From positions 248,001-312,000 of the forward strand of contig NZ_BMGP01000002.1 of NCBI RefSeq assembly GCF_014640255.1: DNA of 64,000 nucleotides. The letters run 5' to 3'. Position numbers and translations under genes: made by a program. Below are positions 35,640-44,796 of this stretch, piece by piece. The DNA is from Subtercola lobariae (GTDB taxonomy: Bacteria > Actinomycetota > Actinomycetes > Actinomycetales > Microbacteriaceae). How positions within the stretch are numbered: the stretch's first letter is position 1; each line of letters opens with the position of its first letter. The notes under the pieces were generated by a model, which searched no databases, was not told where the DNA came from, and saw only the letters and a program-made list of their open reading frames with translations.

Positions 35640-35666
35640 GTGTGCCGAAGGGCCGACAAGGCGCTG

Positions 35667-37172
35667 TCAGTTCTGAGGGAACCCGAGGTTGAGACCACCG
35701 TGGGAGGGATCTGGCCAGCGCGAGGTGATTGCCTTCTGCTGCGTGTAGAACCTGACACCCTCGGCACCGTGCGCCTTCGTGTCGCCGAAGAGCGATGCCT
35801 TCCAGCCACCGAACGAGAAGGTCGCTACGGGCACCGGGATCGGCACGTTGATGCCAATCATTCCCACCAGCACCTCGTTCTGAAACCGGCGGGCTGCTCC
35901 TCCGTCGTTGGTGAAGATCGCGGTGCCGTTGCCGAACGCGCCCTCATTGATCAGCCGAACACCTTCGTCGTAGCTCGCGACTCGAACGATCGCGAGTACC
36001 GGGCCGAAGATCTCTTCGGTGTAGGCCCGAGAGGTCAAGGGCAGCCGGTCGATGAGCGTCGGGCCGAGCCAGAACCCGTTGGCGTCTCCGTCGGGCTGAA
36101 CGGTGCGCCCGTCTACAACGATCGTGGCACCATCGCGCTCAGCGATCTCGATGTACGACGCGACCTTGTCTCGGTGCGCCTCGGTGACGAGCGGCCCCAT
36201 GTCGCAACCGCGTCGGCCGTCTCCGACGCGCAATGTGGCGATGCGGGCGGTGATCTTCTCAACGAGTGAGTCCGCGACAGGCTCCACGGCGACGACCACC
36301 GAGATGGCCATGCACCGCTCACCGGCAGAGCCGAATCCCGCGTTGACGGCAGAGTCGGCGGTCAACTCGAGATCGGCATCCGGAAGCACCAGCATGTGAT
36401 TCTTCGCGCCTCCCAGCGCCTGCACTCGTTTGCCATGCCGAGTTCCCGTCTCGTAGACGTACTGGGCGATCGGCGTGGAACCGACAAACGATACGGCAGC
36501 GACATCGGGGCTCGTGAGGAGTCCGTCGACAGCGTCTTTGTCGCCGTTCAGCACGGTGAAGACGCCGTCGGGCAGGCCAGCCTCCTTCCAGAGGGCGGCC
36601 AGCCACAGCGCCGCCGACGGGTCTTTCTCCGACGGCTTCAGCACCACCGTGTTGCCGGCCGCGATGGCGATCGGGAAGAACCACATCGGCACCATCGCCG
36701 GAAAGTTGAACGGAGAGATGACGGCGACGACGCCCAACGGTTGCTTGGTCGAGTACACGTCGATATCGGTCGAGACCTGCTCTGAGAACTCCCCCTTGAG
36801 GTGATGGGCGAGCCCGGAAGCGAACTCGACGACCTCCTGCCCCCGACTGATCTCGCCCAAGGCGTCGGAGAGTTCCTTGCCGTGCTCCGACGTGATGATC
36901 TCGGCCAGCTCGCCCTTTCTCTGGTTCAGCAACTCGCGAAAGCTGAAGAGAATCGCCTGGCGCTTTGTCAGCGACAGATCTCTCCACGTTGGGAATGCGG
37001 CTTTCGCGCTGGCTATCGCCGCGGCAATCTCAGCCCCGTCAGCGAGCGAGACGCGTTTCGTCTCGACGCCGAGGGCGGGGTCGAAGACCGGTGCGGTGCG
37101 CCCGGAGGTCGAGTCGCAAATTCGTCCGTCGATCCAGTGCGAAATGACGGGCAGGTCATGAACGGGGGTCAT
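35667..37172 (-). CDS. mmsA: CoA-acylating methylmalonate-semialdehyde dehydrogenase-like (MmsA family)
   Basis: From ATG 37172 the protein has 501 aa. It is an aldehyde dehydrogenase with the MmsA pattern: VISPFNFPAMVPMWFFPIAI, VLKPSEKDPSAALWLAALWK, LGGAKNHMLVLPDADLE, catalytic Cys in SAGERCMAISVVV and the near C-terminal GMIGINVPIPVPVATFSFGG. MmsA converts malonate or methylmalonate semialdehyde plus CoA to acetyl- or propionyl-CoA. With an omega-aminotransferase nearby, beta-alanine or beta-aminoisobutyrate breakdown (from 1,3-diamines or pyrimidines) is plausible. It overlaps the APC permease stop by 17 nt. Confidence 0.9.
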   Translation of the reverse strand: MTPVHDLPVISHWIDGRICDSTSGRTAPVFDPALGVETKRVSLADGAEIAAAIASAKAAFPTWRDLSLTKRQAILFSFRELLNQRKGELAEIITSEHGKELSDALGEISRGQEVVEFASGLAHHLKGEFSEQVSTDIDVYSTKQPLGVVAVISPFNFPAMVPMWFFPIAIAAGNTVVLKPSEKDPSAALWLAALWKEAGLPDGVFTVLNGDKDAVDGLLTSPDVAAVSFVGSTPIAQYVYETGTRHGKRVQALGGAKNHMLVLPDADLELTADSAVNAGFGSAGERCMAISVVVAVEPVADSLVEKITARIATLRVGDGRRGCDMGPLVTEAHRDKVASYIEIAERDGATIVVDGRTVQPDGDANGFWLGPTLIDRLPLTSRAYTEEIFGPVLAIVRVASYDEGVRLINEGAFGNGTAIFTNDGGAARRFQNEVLVGMIGINVPIPVPVATFSFGGWKASLFGDTKAHGAEGVRFYTQQKAITSRWPDPSHGGLNLGFPQN

Positions 37173-38898
37173 CGAGTGTTTCTTTCTTTTTCTTTTTGGA
37201 GTATTTTTCGCCCGATTCGAGGTCGATGGCGATGAGACCTGTGGGCAGGTTCGACAGGTCACGCGCCACGACGGTGTTCTCTTCTGAATCAGGCAGGCGG
37301 ATGCCCGACGGGGGCTGCTCGCCGAGCAGAATCAGGTCAGAACGCTTCTCCAAGGTCTGACCTTTGAAGAAGGCCGGCGTACGCCAGCGAACAACGAACA
37401 TGAGAATGAATCCCAAGATGAGCGAGCCGATGCCGACAACGGCAACCGCGCCTACGCCGAAGATCGTCACGTTGTCACCGTTCGAGTCGGTGAGCCAGTC
37501 GGGCAGTGCGTACTGGATGAGTCCGAAGATGAACACGGCCGTCAGCATCAGCCCGCCGAGCAACGGTATGACCCCTCTCATGATGAAGTTCCGGAAATTG
37601 CTGGTCAGGGTCTTGCGGTAGAACCAGATGCAGGCGTAACCAGTGAGGCCGTAATAGAACGCGATCAGCAGTCCGACAGAACCAATCAGGGCGCTGAGCA
37701 GATTCGACGAGATGAGCGTGAAGACGACATAGAACACCGCAGAGATGACGCCCATGCCCACCGTCGACCACGTCGGAGTGAGGAACCGAGGGTGAATTTT
37801 GGCGAACTTGGCCGGCACGGCGCGGTAGACGGCCATCGAGAGCGCGGTACGTGCGGTCGGCAGAATGGTGGTCTGGGTCGACGCAGCCGCCGAAGTCAGA
37901 ATCGAAATGTAGAGAAGCGCGAGCAGCACTCCACCAATAGCGGAGTCGCCGAAGAGCGCCGGACCGATCGCGCTGAACACGTCGTTCGCATTTTCGGGAT
38001 TACCAAGGCCCACGCCATCGGTACCGACCCCGGCGAAAGCGATCGTAGCAACAGCGACCAAAGCGTAGGTGACCAGCAGCAACAGCGTCGAAATGATGGC
38101 GGCTCGGCCAGGAGTGCGACTGGGGTCTTTGCTCTCTTCATTCACACTGACGGCCGAATCCCAGCCCCAGTAGATGAACACGGCGGTCAGGATGGCAGGG
38201 GCGATGACGGTGCCGAAATCAAGGTTGAAGGGCAAGAACCACGAGATGTCGGGCACAAGCGAATAGCTCTCCGCATTGCCCGAGTACACCCTGACGAGTG
38301 CGAAGACAGCGAAGACAACCAGAATCAGAACTTCGACGCTGAGAAGCACCATCTGCAGTCGCGCCGAGATCTCAATGCCGCGATAGCAGATGTAGGTCAT
38401 GATGGCGATCCACGCCAGACCGGCCACCGTCGACCAGAACACGTCGCTCGAGAGAGCTGCGATGTCGGGGTTGTTGAAGAGTTTTCCGACCAGGGTGAAC
38501 GAGTATGAGCCTGCGATCTGGGCGAGGTTCGCCATGACAATCACGTCGGCTGCGATGATTCCCCAGCCACCCATCCAGCCTGTCTTCGGCCCGAATGCCC
38601 GCGACGCCCATGTGAACGTGGTTCCACAATCGGGCTCAGCTTTGTTGAGTTCTTGGTACGCGACAGCGATGAAGTACATCGGCACGAACGCCAACAGAAT
38701 GATCCCCGGCGATTGAACCCCGGCTAACAGCGACCCTCCAGACGCGACGATGAAACCGAGGCTTGCTGCGAGCGAATACGCCGGCGCAGTCGAGGCGATT
38801 CCGACGACGACGCTGCCGGTCAGCCCGAGCACCCCTTCTTTCAGCCCTTTGCTGTTCACTGAATTCGAGGTGTCTGTCGTCGGTGGGGTGATAGTCAT
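37156..38898 (-). CDS. APC-family amino-acid/polyamine permease
   Basis: The 580-aa protein (ATG 38898) has about 12 membrane helices, starting with the APC opening GVLGLTGSVVVGIASTAPAY and YQELNKAEPDCGTTFTWASR. The motif WGWDSAVSVNEESKDPSRTP between mid helices is common in APC transporters. A hydrophilic tail of about 85 residues ends in a KKKKKKE stretch. As part of the amine/GABA region, import of putrescine or another amino compound is likely. It is followed by mmsA and is divergent from gabT across a 196-nt gap with a perfect inverted repeat. Confidence 0.9.
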   Translation of the reverse strand: MTITPPTTDTSNSVNSKGLKEGVLGLTGSVVVGIASTAPAYSLAASLGFIVASGGSLLAGVQSPGIILLAFVPMYFIAVAYQELNKAEPDCGTTFTWASRAFGPKTGWMGGWGIIAADVIVMANLAQIAGSYSFTLVGKLFNNPDIAALSSDVFWSTVAGLAWIAIMTYICYRGIEISARLQMVLLSVEVLILVVFAVFALVRVYSGNAESYSLVPDISWFLPFNLDFGTVIAPAILTAVFIYWGWDSAVSVNEESKDPSRTPGRAAIISTLLLLVTYALVAVATIAFAGVGTDGVGLGNPENANDVFSAIGPALFGDSAIGGVLLALLYISILTSAAASTQTTILPTARTALSMAVYRAVPAKFAKIHPRFLTPTWSTVGMGVISAVFYVVFTLISSNLLSALIGSVGLLIAFYYGLTGYACIWFYRKTLTSNFRNFIMRGVIPLLGGLMLTAVFIFGLIQYALPDWLTDSNGDNVTIFGVGAVAVVGIGSLILGFILMFVVRWRTPAFFKGQTLEKRSDLILLGEQPPSGIRLPDSEENTVVARDLSNLPTGLIAIDLESGEKYSKKKKKETLDDPRS

Positions 38899-38938
38899 GT
38901 GGCACCAATCTGTCAGCGTTGACGGGTTCGGTTTGCGG

Positions 38939-38956
38939 CGTAGACGCCTGTCTACG
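38939..38956. promoter_or_regulatory. Perfect inverted repeat between permease and gabT
   Basis: CGTAGAC-GCCT-GTCTACG is an 18-nt inverted repeat with 7-bp perfect arms. It is 41 nt upstream of the permease start and 139 nt upstream of gabT, so it may be an operator for one or both divergent transcripts. The binding protein is not known; the PucR encoded at 34107 is a candidate. Confidence 0.6.
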
Positions 38957-39094
38957 AGTCAAGAGAACCCTAGTGCGTTCCTTCGATCGCCAATCAGACA
39001 CTTTGGCACCTTAATCGGGGCACTTGCGACAAATTGGCAGATGCTCGAGTCAGCGAAACCTGATGGTCTGGGCATTCGACTCGATAGGACGATG

Positions 39095-40471
39095 ATGACC
39101 GCCACGGCTTCTCCCTCGCAAGCCCCCGTTACGCCTGCCCCGCTCGGCGGCCCAGAACTTCCGCAAAAACGCCAGCTGGTGACTGCGATTCCGGGCCCCC
39201 GATCGATCGAGCTTCATGCCCGCAAGACTGCCGCAGTTGCTCGCGGAGTCGGCGTCACGCTGCCAATCTACGTGCAGGCGGCCGGCGGGGGCGTAGTGCG
39301 TGACATTGACGGGAACACGCTCATCGACCTGGGCTCCGGCATCGCCGTGACCGGCGTGGGCAACTCCGCCCCAGCAGTCGTCGCCGCAGTCACCGAGCAG
39401 GTCAACCAGTTCACTCACACGTGTTTCACCATCACCGGGTACGAAGGTTACGTCGAGGTGGCCGAACTGCTCAACGACCTGACCCCGGGCAACCACGAGA
39501 AACGCAGCGCGCTCTTCAACTCGGGGGCCGAAGCGGTCGAGAACGCGATCAAAATCGCCCGGCACTTCACCGGCAAGCAGGCCATCGTGGCCTTTGATCA
39601 CGCCTATCACGGTCGAACCAACCTCACGATGGCACTCACTGCGAAGTCGATGCCATACAAGAGCGGCTTCGGGCCGTTCGCTCCCGAGGTATACCGGGCT
39701 CCGCTCTCCTACCCCTACCGTGACGGTGGCCTCTCTGGGGCCGAGGCTGCCCGCCGGGCGATCAGCCAGATCGAGAAGCAGATCGGTGCCTCGAACCTGG
39801 CCGCCCTCATCATCGAACCCATCCAGGGCGAGGGCGGGTTCATCGTTCCTGCGCCCGGCTTTCTCGGCGCGCTCGCTGACTGGGCGAGCGCAAATGGGGT
39901 GGTGTTCATCGCCGACGAGGTGCAGACCGGCTTCGCACGCACGGGCGCCTTGTTCGCGTCAGAGCACGAGGGGCTCATCCCCGACCTCATCGTCACCGCG
40001 AAGGGAATCGCCGGCGGTCTGCCGCTCTCTGCTGTCACGGGCCGCGCTGAGATTATGGATGCCGCTCACGTGGGTGGCCTTGGCGGCACCTACGGGGGCA
40101 ACCCCATCGCTTGCGCGGCCGCGATCGCGACCATCCAGCGCTATCAGAACGACGGCCTCATCGAGCGGGCACGACAGATCGAAGCAGTTCTCCGTGAGGA
40201 GCTGACCGCGCTGGCACTCGATGACCAGCGCGTCGGGGAGATACGCGGCCGAGGTGCGATGCTCGCCGTCGAGCTTGTCGACCCAGCGACGAAAGAGCCA
40301 GATGCTGCCCTGACATCTCGGGTCGCGACCGGCGCGCACGCAGATGGGGTCATCGTTCTGACCTGTGGCACCTACGGCAACGTCATCCGCTTTCTCCCAC
40401 CACTCACCATCTCTGACGAATTGCTGCGCGACGGAATCGCCGTGCTCCGGAAAGTATTGGCCAGCTCATGA
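39095..40471 (+). CDS. gabT: 4-aminobutyrate aminotransferase GabT
   Basis: GabT moves the amino group of GABA to 2-oxoglutarate, giving succinate semialdehyde. From ATG 39095 (AGGA 5 nt upstream) the product has 458 aa; the open frame extends to 38750 but overlaps the permease. Key text: GSGIAVTGVGNSAPAVVAAV, ALFNSGAEAVENAIKIARHF, DHAYHGRTNLTMALTAKSMP, IEPIQGEGGFIVPAPGFL, IADEVQTGFARTG and the Lys in IVTAKGIAGGLPLSAV. These match actinobacterial GabT closely. The stop overlaps the glutamate dehydrogenase start (ATGA). Confidence 0.93.
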   Translation: MTATASPSQAPVTPAPLGGPELPQKRQLVTAIPGPRSIELHARKTAAVARGVGVTLPIYVQAAGGGVVRDIDGNTLIDLGSGIAVTGVGNSAPAVVAAVTEQVNQFTHTCFTITGYEGYVEVAELLNDLTPGNHEKRSALFNSGAEAVENAIKIARHFTGKQAIVAFDHAYHGRTNLTMALTAKSMPYKSGFGPFAPEVYRAPLSYPYRDGGLSGAEAARRAISQIEKQIGASNLAALIIEPIQGEGGFIVPAPGFLGALADWASANGVVFIADEVQTGFARTGALFASEHEGLIPDLIVTAKGIAGGLPLSAVTGRAEIMDAAHVGGLGGTYGGNPIACAAAIATIQRYQNDGLIERARQIEAVLREELTALALDDQRVGEIRGRGAMLAVELVDPATKEPDAALTSRVATGAHADGVIVLTCGTYGNVIRFLPPLTISDELLRDGIAVLRKVLASS

Positions 40472-41751
40472 CCCTCCTCCAGACCCCGAGCCGACCGCCG
40501 GCCACCCAACACACGTCAGCGCTCGAAGACGCGCACGCCCAGTTGGCCGCCGCCGTGGCTGACCTCGGCTATGACGAAGGCACCCACGCCATGCTCTCGA
40601 AGTCGCGACGGGAACTCACCGTGAGCATTCCCTTGCGCCGAGATGATGGAAGCACGCAAGTGCTGACGGGCTATCGCGTGCAGCACAATATCTCGCGTGG
40701 GCCAGCCAAGGGCGGTTTGCGCTACAGCCCACAGGTCACCCTCGACGAAGTACGAGCTCTGGCGATGTGGATGACCTGGAAGTGCGCTCTGCTCGACGTG
40801 CCCTACGGCGGCGCGAAGGGCGGAATCGCCCTCGACCCCCGGCAGTACAGCCAGGCCGAGCTCGAACGGATCACCCGGCGGTACACCAGCGAGATTCTGC
40901 CGATCATCGGCCCGCAGCAAGACATTCCCGCCCCCGACATCGGCACCGACGAACGCACGATGGCCTGGATCATGGACACCTATTCGGTCAGCAAGGGCCA
41001 CACCGTACCGGGCGTCGTGACCGGCAAACCACTCAGTCTTGGCGGGTCGCTCGGGCGCGCCAGCGCGACATCCCGCGGCGTCGTGCACATTGCGAATGCC
41101 GCTTTGCGAAGCGAAGGCATTACTGTGGCGGGCGCAACGGCGGCGATTCAGGGGTTCGGTAAGGTCGGTCGTGACGCGGCTCGGTTTCTCACTGATGACG
41201 GTGCACTGGTCGTGGCCGCGAGCGATCAATACGGCGCAGTTCACAATGCGGCCGGGCTCGACATCGATGCACTCGGCGCCCACGTCGACGCCACGGGTTC
41301 GGTCGTCGGATTCTCGTCGGCTGACCCATTGCCTGCGGGCGAACTCCTCGAACTCGACATCGATGTACTCGTGCCGGCTGCCATCGAAGGCGTCATTCAC
41401 GAGGGCAATGCCGCAAACGTTCGCGCACGCATCATCGTCGAAGGCGCAAATGGCCCGACATCGCGCGACGCAGATGCGATTCTGGCCTCGAACGGCGTGC
41501 TGGTCGTACCCGACATTCTCGCCAACGCGGGCGGCGTCATCGTTTCGTACTTCGAGTGGGTGCAGGCCAACCAGTCGTACCGGTGGGAAGCCCGCGACGT
41601 CGAAACACGTCTCGAAGAACGGATGCTCGCCGGCTGGGCCTCGGTCAACTCCCACGCCGCAGCCCACGACCTCACACTGCGCGCAGCAGCTACGCGTCTC
41701 GCCGTCGCCCGGGTCACCGAGGCACACCGCCTGCGCGGCCTCTATCCCTGA
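40468..41751 (+). CDS. Glutamate dehydrogenase (Glu/Leu/Phe/Val dehydrogenase family)
   Basis: The 427-aa protein reads YRVQHNISRGPAKGGLRYSP, the catalytic region CALLDVPYGGAKGGIALDP, DIPAPDIGTDERTMAWIMDT and the nucleotide-binding AIQGFGKVGRDAARFLTDDG. This is the hexameric NAD(P)-glutamate dehydrogenase type. Coupled to gabT it would regenerate 2-oxoglutarate from the glutamate made by transamination and release ammonium, a logical pairing for using GABA as nitrogen source. Cofactor preference cannot be set from sequence alone. Confidence 0.91.
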   Translation: MTLLQTPSRPPATQHTSALEDAHAQLAAAVADLGYDEGTHAMLSKSRRELTVSIPLRRDDGSTQVLTGYRVQHNISRGPAKGGLRYSPQVTLDEVRALAMWMTWKCALLDVPYGGAKGGIALDPRQYSQAELERITRRYTSEILPIIGPQQDIPAPDIGTDERTMAWIMDTYSVSKGHTVPGVVTGKPLSLGGSLGRASATSRGVVHIANAALRSEGITVAGATAAIQGFGKVGRDAARFLTDDGALVVAASDQYGAVHNAAGLDIDALGAHVDATGSVVGFSSADPLPAGELLELDIDVLVPAAIEGVIHEGNAANVRARIIVEGANGPTSRDADAILASNGVLVVPDILANAGGVIVSYFEWVQANQSYRWEARDVETRLEERMLAGWASVNSHAAAHDLTLRAAATRLAVARVTEAHRLRGLYP

Positions 41752-41783
41752 TCGCCCGTGCATACTTTTACTGAGGAGCATCT

Positions 41784-43337
41784 ATGACTCTCACCGCTGA
41801 ACCGTCGACGCCCGAATCTTCTCTGAGCAAATCAGCCGCAGACGAAGCTGCCCTGAGCAAATCCTCCCTGAGCAAATCCTCCCTGACGGAGTCGGCCCTT
41901 CTCGACTCCGTACCCGGCCTGCTCTACATCGGCGGCGAGTGGGTTGCGAGTGAGTCGAAGGCGACGCTGACAGTCTCTGAGCCAGCCACCGGCGAGGTGC
42001 TGAAACACATCGCCGACGCGAGCCCAACTGATGGACTGCGTGCGCTCGACGCTGCGGCCGCGTCGGCTGACGAATGGGCTGCCACCGCACCGCGGATGCG
42101 GGGCGAGTACTTGCGAAGCGCATTCGATCTGCTCCAACAACGCAAAGACCAGTTCGCGCTGCTCATGACCCTCGAGATGGGCAAGCCGCTATCCGAGGCC
42201 GCAGGCGAGGTGGCCTACGGCAGTGAATTTCTGCGCTGGTTCAGCGAGGAGGCCGTTCGCATCTCCGGTCGATACGGGCAGAACCCCGAGGGCACTGGCC
42301 AGATCGTGGTGTCGCAGCGCCCGGTCGGGCCGTCGTATCTGATCACGCCGTGGAACTTTCCCCTGGCGATGGCCACCCGCAAGATCGCCCCCGCCCTGGC
42401 CGCTGGCTGCACGGTCGTCGTCAAGCCCGCAGAACTGACGCCGCTCACCACGCTGTTCGTCGCCAAGCTCTTCGAAGAGGTCGGGTTGCCGGCCGGTGTT
42501 CTCAACGTGATCACGACTTCACGAGCATCCGACGTCTCTGCTCCGATCATCGCCGACCCGCGACTACGGAAGCTCAGCTTCACCGGCTCAACAAGCGTCG
42601 GAAAAGTACTCATCAAGCAGGCCGCCTCGAACGTGCTGCGCACCTCGATGGAACTCGGTGGCAACGCACCCTTCATCGTCTTCGGCGACGCCGACCTCGA
42701 TAAGGCCGTAGAGGGCGCGCTGGCCGCCAAATTCCGCAACATCGGCCAAGCCTGCACAGCCGCGAACCGCTTCATCGTGCACAGTTCGGTCGCAGCCGAA
42801 TTCGGGCACAGACTTACCGACCGGGTCAACGGCTTCGTCATCGGGCGAGGCACAGAAACCGGCGTGACCATCGGACCACTCATCAACGACCGCGCCGTCG
42901 ACAAAGCCGACGACCTGGTTCAAGACGCCATCGCGCGAGGCGCGAACCTCCTCACCGGCGGTCACCGGTCGCTTCGAGCAGGCAGCTTCTACGAACCGAC
43001 CGTCATCACGAACGTGCAGCCCGAAAGCACCATTCTTCGTGAAGAAATCTTCGGCCCGGTTCTCTCGATCGTAGAGTTTGATAACGAAGACGAGGCCGTT
43101 GCCATGGCCAATGACACCGAGTACGGGCTTGTCAGTTACGTGTTCACCGAGAACCTCGCTCGCGGGCAACGGATGATCGAGAAGCTCGACACCGGCATGA
43201 TGGGTCTCAATGTGGGCGTCATCTCGAACGCCGCGGCTCCCTTTGGCGGAGTGAAACAGTCAGGACTTGGCCGCGAGGGCGGCGCGGAAGGCATCCACGA
43301 ATACCTCTCAACCAAATACACGCTCATCCCGAACTGA
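41784..43337 (+). CDS. gabD: NAD(P)-dependent succinate-semialdehyde dehydrogenase GabD
   Basis: A 517-aa aldehyde dehydrogenase starting at ATG 41784 with GAGGAG upstream. After an odd Ser/Leu/Lys-rich N-terminal tail (about 45 residues) the core begins LYIGGEWVASESKATLTVSE. Motifs: [74 protein letters not shown], the catalytic Cys in NIGQACTAANRFIVHSSV and GGVKQSGLGREGGAEGIHEY. This is GabD-like: succinate semialdehyde to succinate. It follows gabT and gdh, completing the GABA shunt. Confidence 0.92.
   Translation: MTLTAEPSTPESSLSKSAADEAALSKSSLSKSSLTESALLDSVPGLLYIGGEWVASESKATLTVSEPATGEVLKHIADASPTDGLRALDAAAASADEWAATAPRMRGEYLRSAFDLLQQRKDQFALLMTLEMGKPLSEAAGEVAYGSEFLRWFSEEAVRISGRYGQNPEGTGQIVVSQRPVGPSYLITPWNFPLAMATRKIAPALAAGCTVVVKPAELTPLTTLFVAKLFEEVGLPAGVLNVITTSRASDVSAPIIADPRLRKLSFTGSTSVGKVLIKQAASNVLRTSMELGGNAPFIVFGDADLDKAVEGALAAKFRNIGQACTAANRFIVHSSVAAEFGHRLTDRVNGFVIGRGTETGVTIGPLINDRAVDKADDLVQDAIARGANLLTGGHRSLRAGSFYEPTVITNVQPESTILREEIFGPVLSIVEFDNEDEAVAMANDTEYGLVSYVFTENLARGQRMIEKLDTGMMGLNVGVISNAAAPFGGVKQSGLGREGGAEGIHEYLSTKYTLIPN
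41851..41880 (+). repeat. 15-bp tandem repeat inside the gabD N-terminus
   Basis: CCCTGAGCAAATCCT occurs at 41851-41865 and 41866-41880 exactly, with related copies at about 41821 and 41881. It keeps frame and encodes repeated LSKSS units in the tail ahead of the conserved domain. The tail length could vary between strains. Confidence 0.8.
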
Positions 43338-43350
43338 AAGAATTGATGTC

Positions 43351-44796
43351 ATGGAACGTTTAGAACGAGACGTCGTCGTCATCGGCGCAGGTGCGACGGG
43401 ACTGACCGCAGCCGTACGGTTGCAGCAGGCGGGCCACTCAGTGGTCGTACTCGAGGCGCGCGACCGCGTCGGAGGCAGGCTCTGGAGCGACCACATCGAC
43501 GGCCAGCTCTACGAGATCGGCGGCCAGTGGGTCTCGCCCGACCAGACTGTGCTACTCGAGACCCTCGACGAACTCGGCCTCGACACGTATGCCAGATACC
43601 GCGAAGGCGAGAGCGTCTACATCGGTGCAGACGGAGCCCCTAAGCGGTTCACCGGAGATATTTTCCCCGCGAATGAGCACACCCGGTCTGAAATCGAGCG
43701 AATGATCGGGGTGCTTGACGAGCTTGTGCAGCAGACGGATCCGGCCGCCCCGTGGGAGCAACCGCGGGCAGCCGAATTCGACCACATCTCCTTCAAAGCC
43801 TGGCTTGAGCAGCAGTGTGACGACGCTGAGGCGCGCGCGAACATCGCCCTGTTCATTGCTGATGCGATGCTGACTAAACCCGCTCATTCGTTCTCGCTGC
43901 TGCAGGCCTTGCTCATGGCGGCGAGTGCTGGCAGCTTCAGCCACCTCGTCGACGCCGATTTCATCCTCGACAAACGCGTGATCGGCGGGCTGCAGCAGGT
44001 GCCGTTGAAATTGGCCGAACAGCTCCGAGCGGGTGACCTTCGGCTCTCGCAGCCTGTTCGCCGCATCAAATGGTCGACCGCGGCCCTGGCTGCTGACGCC
44101 GTCGACGGCGAGGTAGTCGAGGTTGTTACCGACGAGCTGGTTGTCAACGCCCGCCGTGTGATCGTAGCCGTGCCGCCGAACCTCTATAACCGCATCGAGT
44201 ACGCCCCGAACCTGCCGCGCCTGCGCCAGCAACTCCAGCAGCACCAATCGCTTGGGCTAGTCATCAAGGTGCACGCTACCTACGAGACCGCATTCTGGCG
44301 CGAAGACGGTTTGTCGGCGACTGCGTTCAGCCCCTACCAAATCGTGCACGAGGCATACGACAACACCAACTACGGCGAGTCGCGGGGCACGCTGGTCGGA
44401 TTCATCTCCGACGAGAAGGCCGATGCCGTGTTCCAGATGCCCGCCGAAGAGCGCAAGCGGAGCATCCTGAACTCGCTGGCTTCGTACTACGGCCCCCAGG
44501 CGCTGGAACCCGTCGTCTACTACGAGAGCGACTGGGCGGCCGAGGAGTGGACCCAGGGCGCCTACGCCGCCAGCTTCGACCTCGGCGGCCTCACACGCTA
44601 CGGCGCACTCCAGCTGGAGCCGGTCGGGCCGTTGCGGTTCGGTTCGAGCGACCTCGCCGCTGAAGGCTACCAGCACGTCGACGGCGCCATCCGTGTTGGT
44701 CGGCGACTCGCAGCCGAAACTGCGGATACCCTGGCCCGACAGTCAATGAGCGAACGCTCCGCGCATGGCACGTTCGTCGAAGGAGTCATCGCATGA
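43351..44796 (+). CDS. puo: Flavin monoamine oxidase, putrescine oxidase-like
   Basis: From ATG 43351 the protein has 481 aa. It shows VIGAGATGLTAAVRLQQAG (FAD site), EARDRVGGRLWSDHIDGQLY and EIGGQWVSPDQTVLLETLDE, then FSLLQALLMAASAGSFSHLV and the C-terminal FAD segment LAAEGYQHVDGAIRVGRRLA. The text resembles putrescine oxidase from Rhodococcus and Micrococcus, which turns putrescine into 4-aminobutanal with H2O2. An aldehyde dehydrogenase follows directly (ATGA overlap), which fits aminobutanal oxidation to GABA. Other monoamine oxidase specificities remain possible. Confidence 0.85.
   Translation: MERLERDVVVIGAGATGLTAAVRLQQAGHSVVVLEARDRVGGRLWSDHIDGQLYEIGGQWVSPDQTVLLETLDELGLDTYARYREGESVYIGADGAPKRFTGDIFPANEHTRSEIERMIGVLDELVQQTDPAAPWEQPRAAEFDHISFKAWLEQQCDDAEARANIALFIADAMLTKPAHSFSLLQALLMAASAGSFSHLVDADFILDKRVIGGLQQVPLKLAEQLRAGDLRLSQPVRRIKWSTAALAADAVDGEVVEVVTDELVVNARRVIVAVPPNLYNRIEYAPNLPRLRQQLQQHQSLGLVIKVHATYETAFWREDGLSATAFSPYQIVHEAYDNTNYGESRGTLVGFISDEKADAVFQMPAEERKRSILNSLASYYGPQALEPVVYYESDWAAEEWTQGAYAASFDLGGLTRYGALQLEPVGPLRFGSSDLAAEGYQHVDGAIRVGRRLAAETADTLARQSMSERSAHGTFVEGVIA

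Noticed and set aside
40516-41781. 421-residue minus-strand frame opposite glutamate dehydrogenase
   Set aside because: Antisense shadow of a confidently identified gene with high third-position GC; no family text.
43552-44247. 231-residue minus-strand frame opposite the amine oxidase gene
   Set aside because: Shadow frame; the plus strand encodes a clear flavoprotein.
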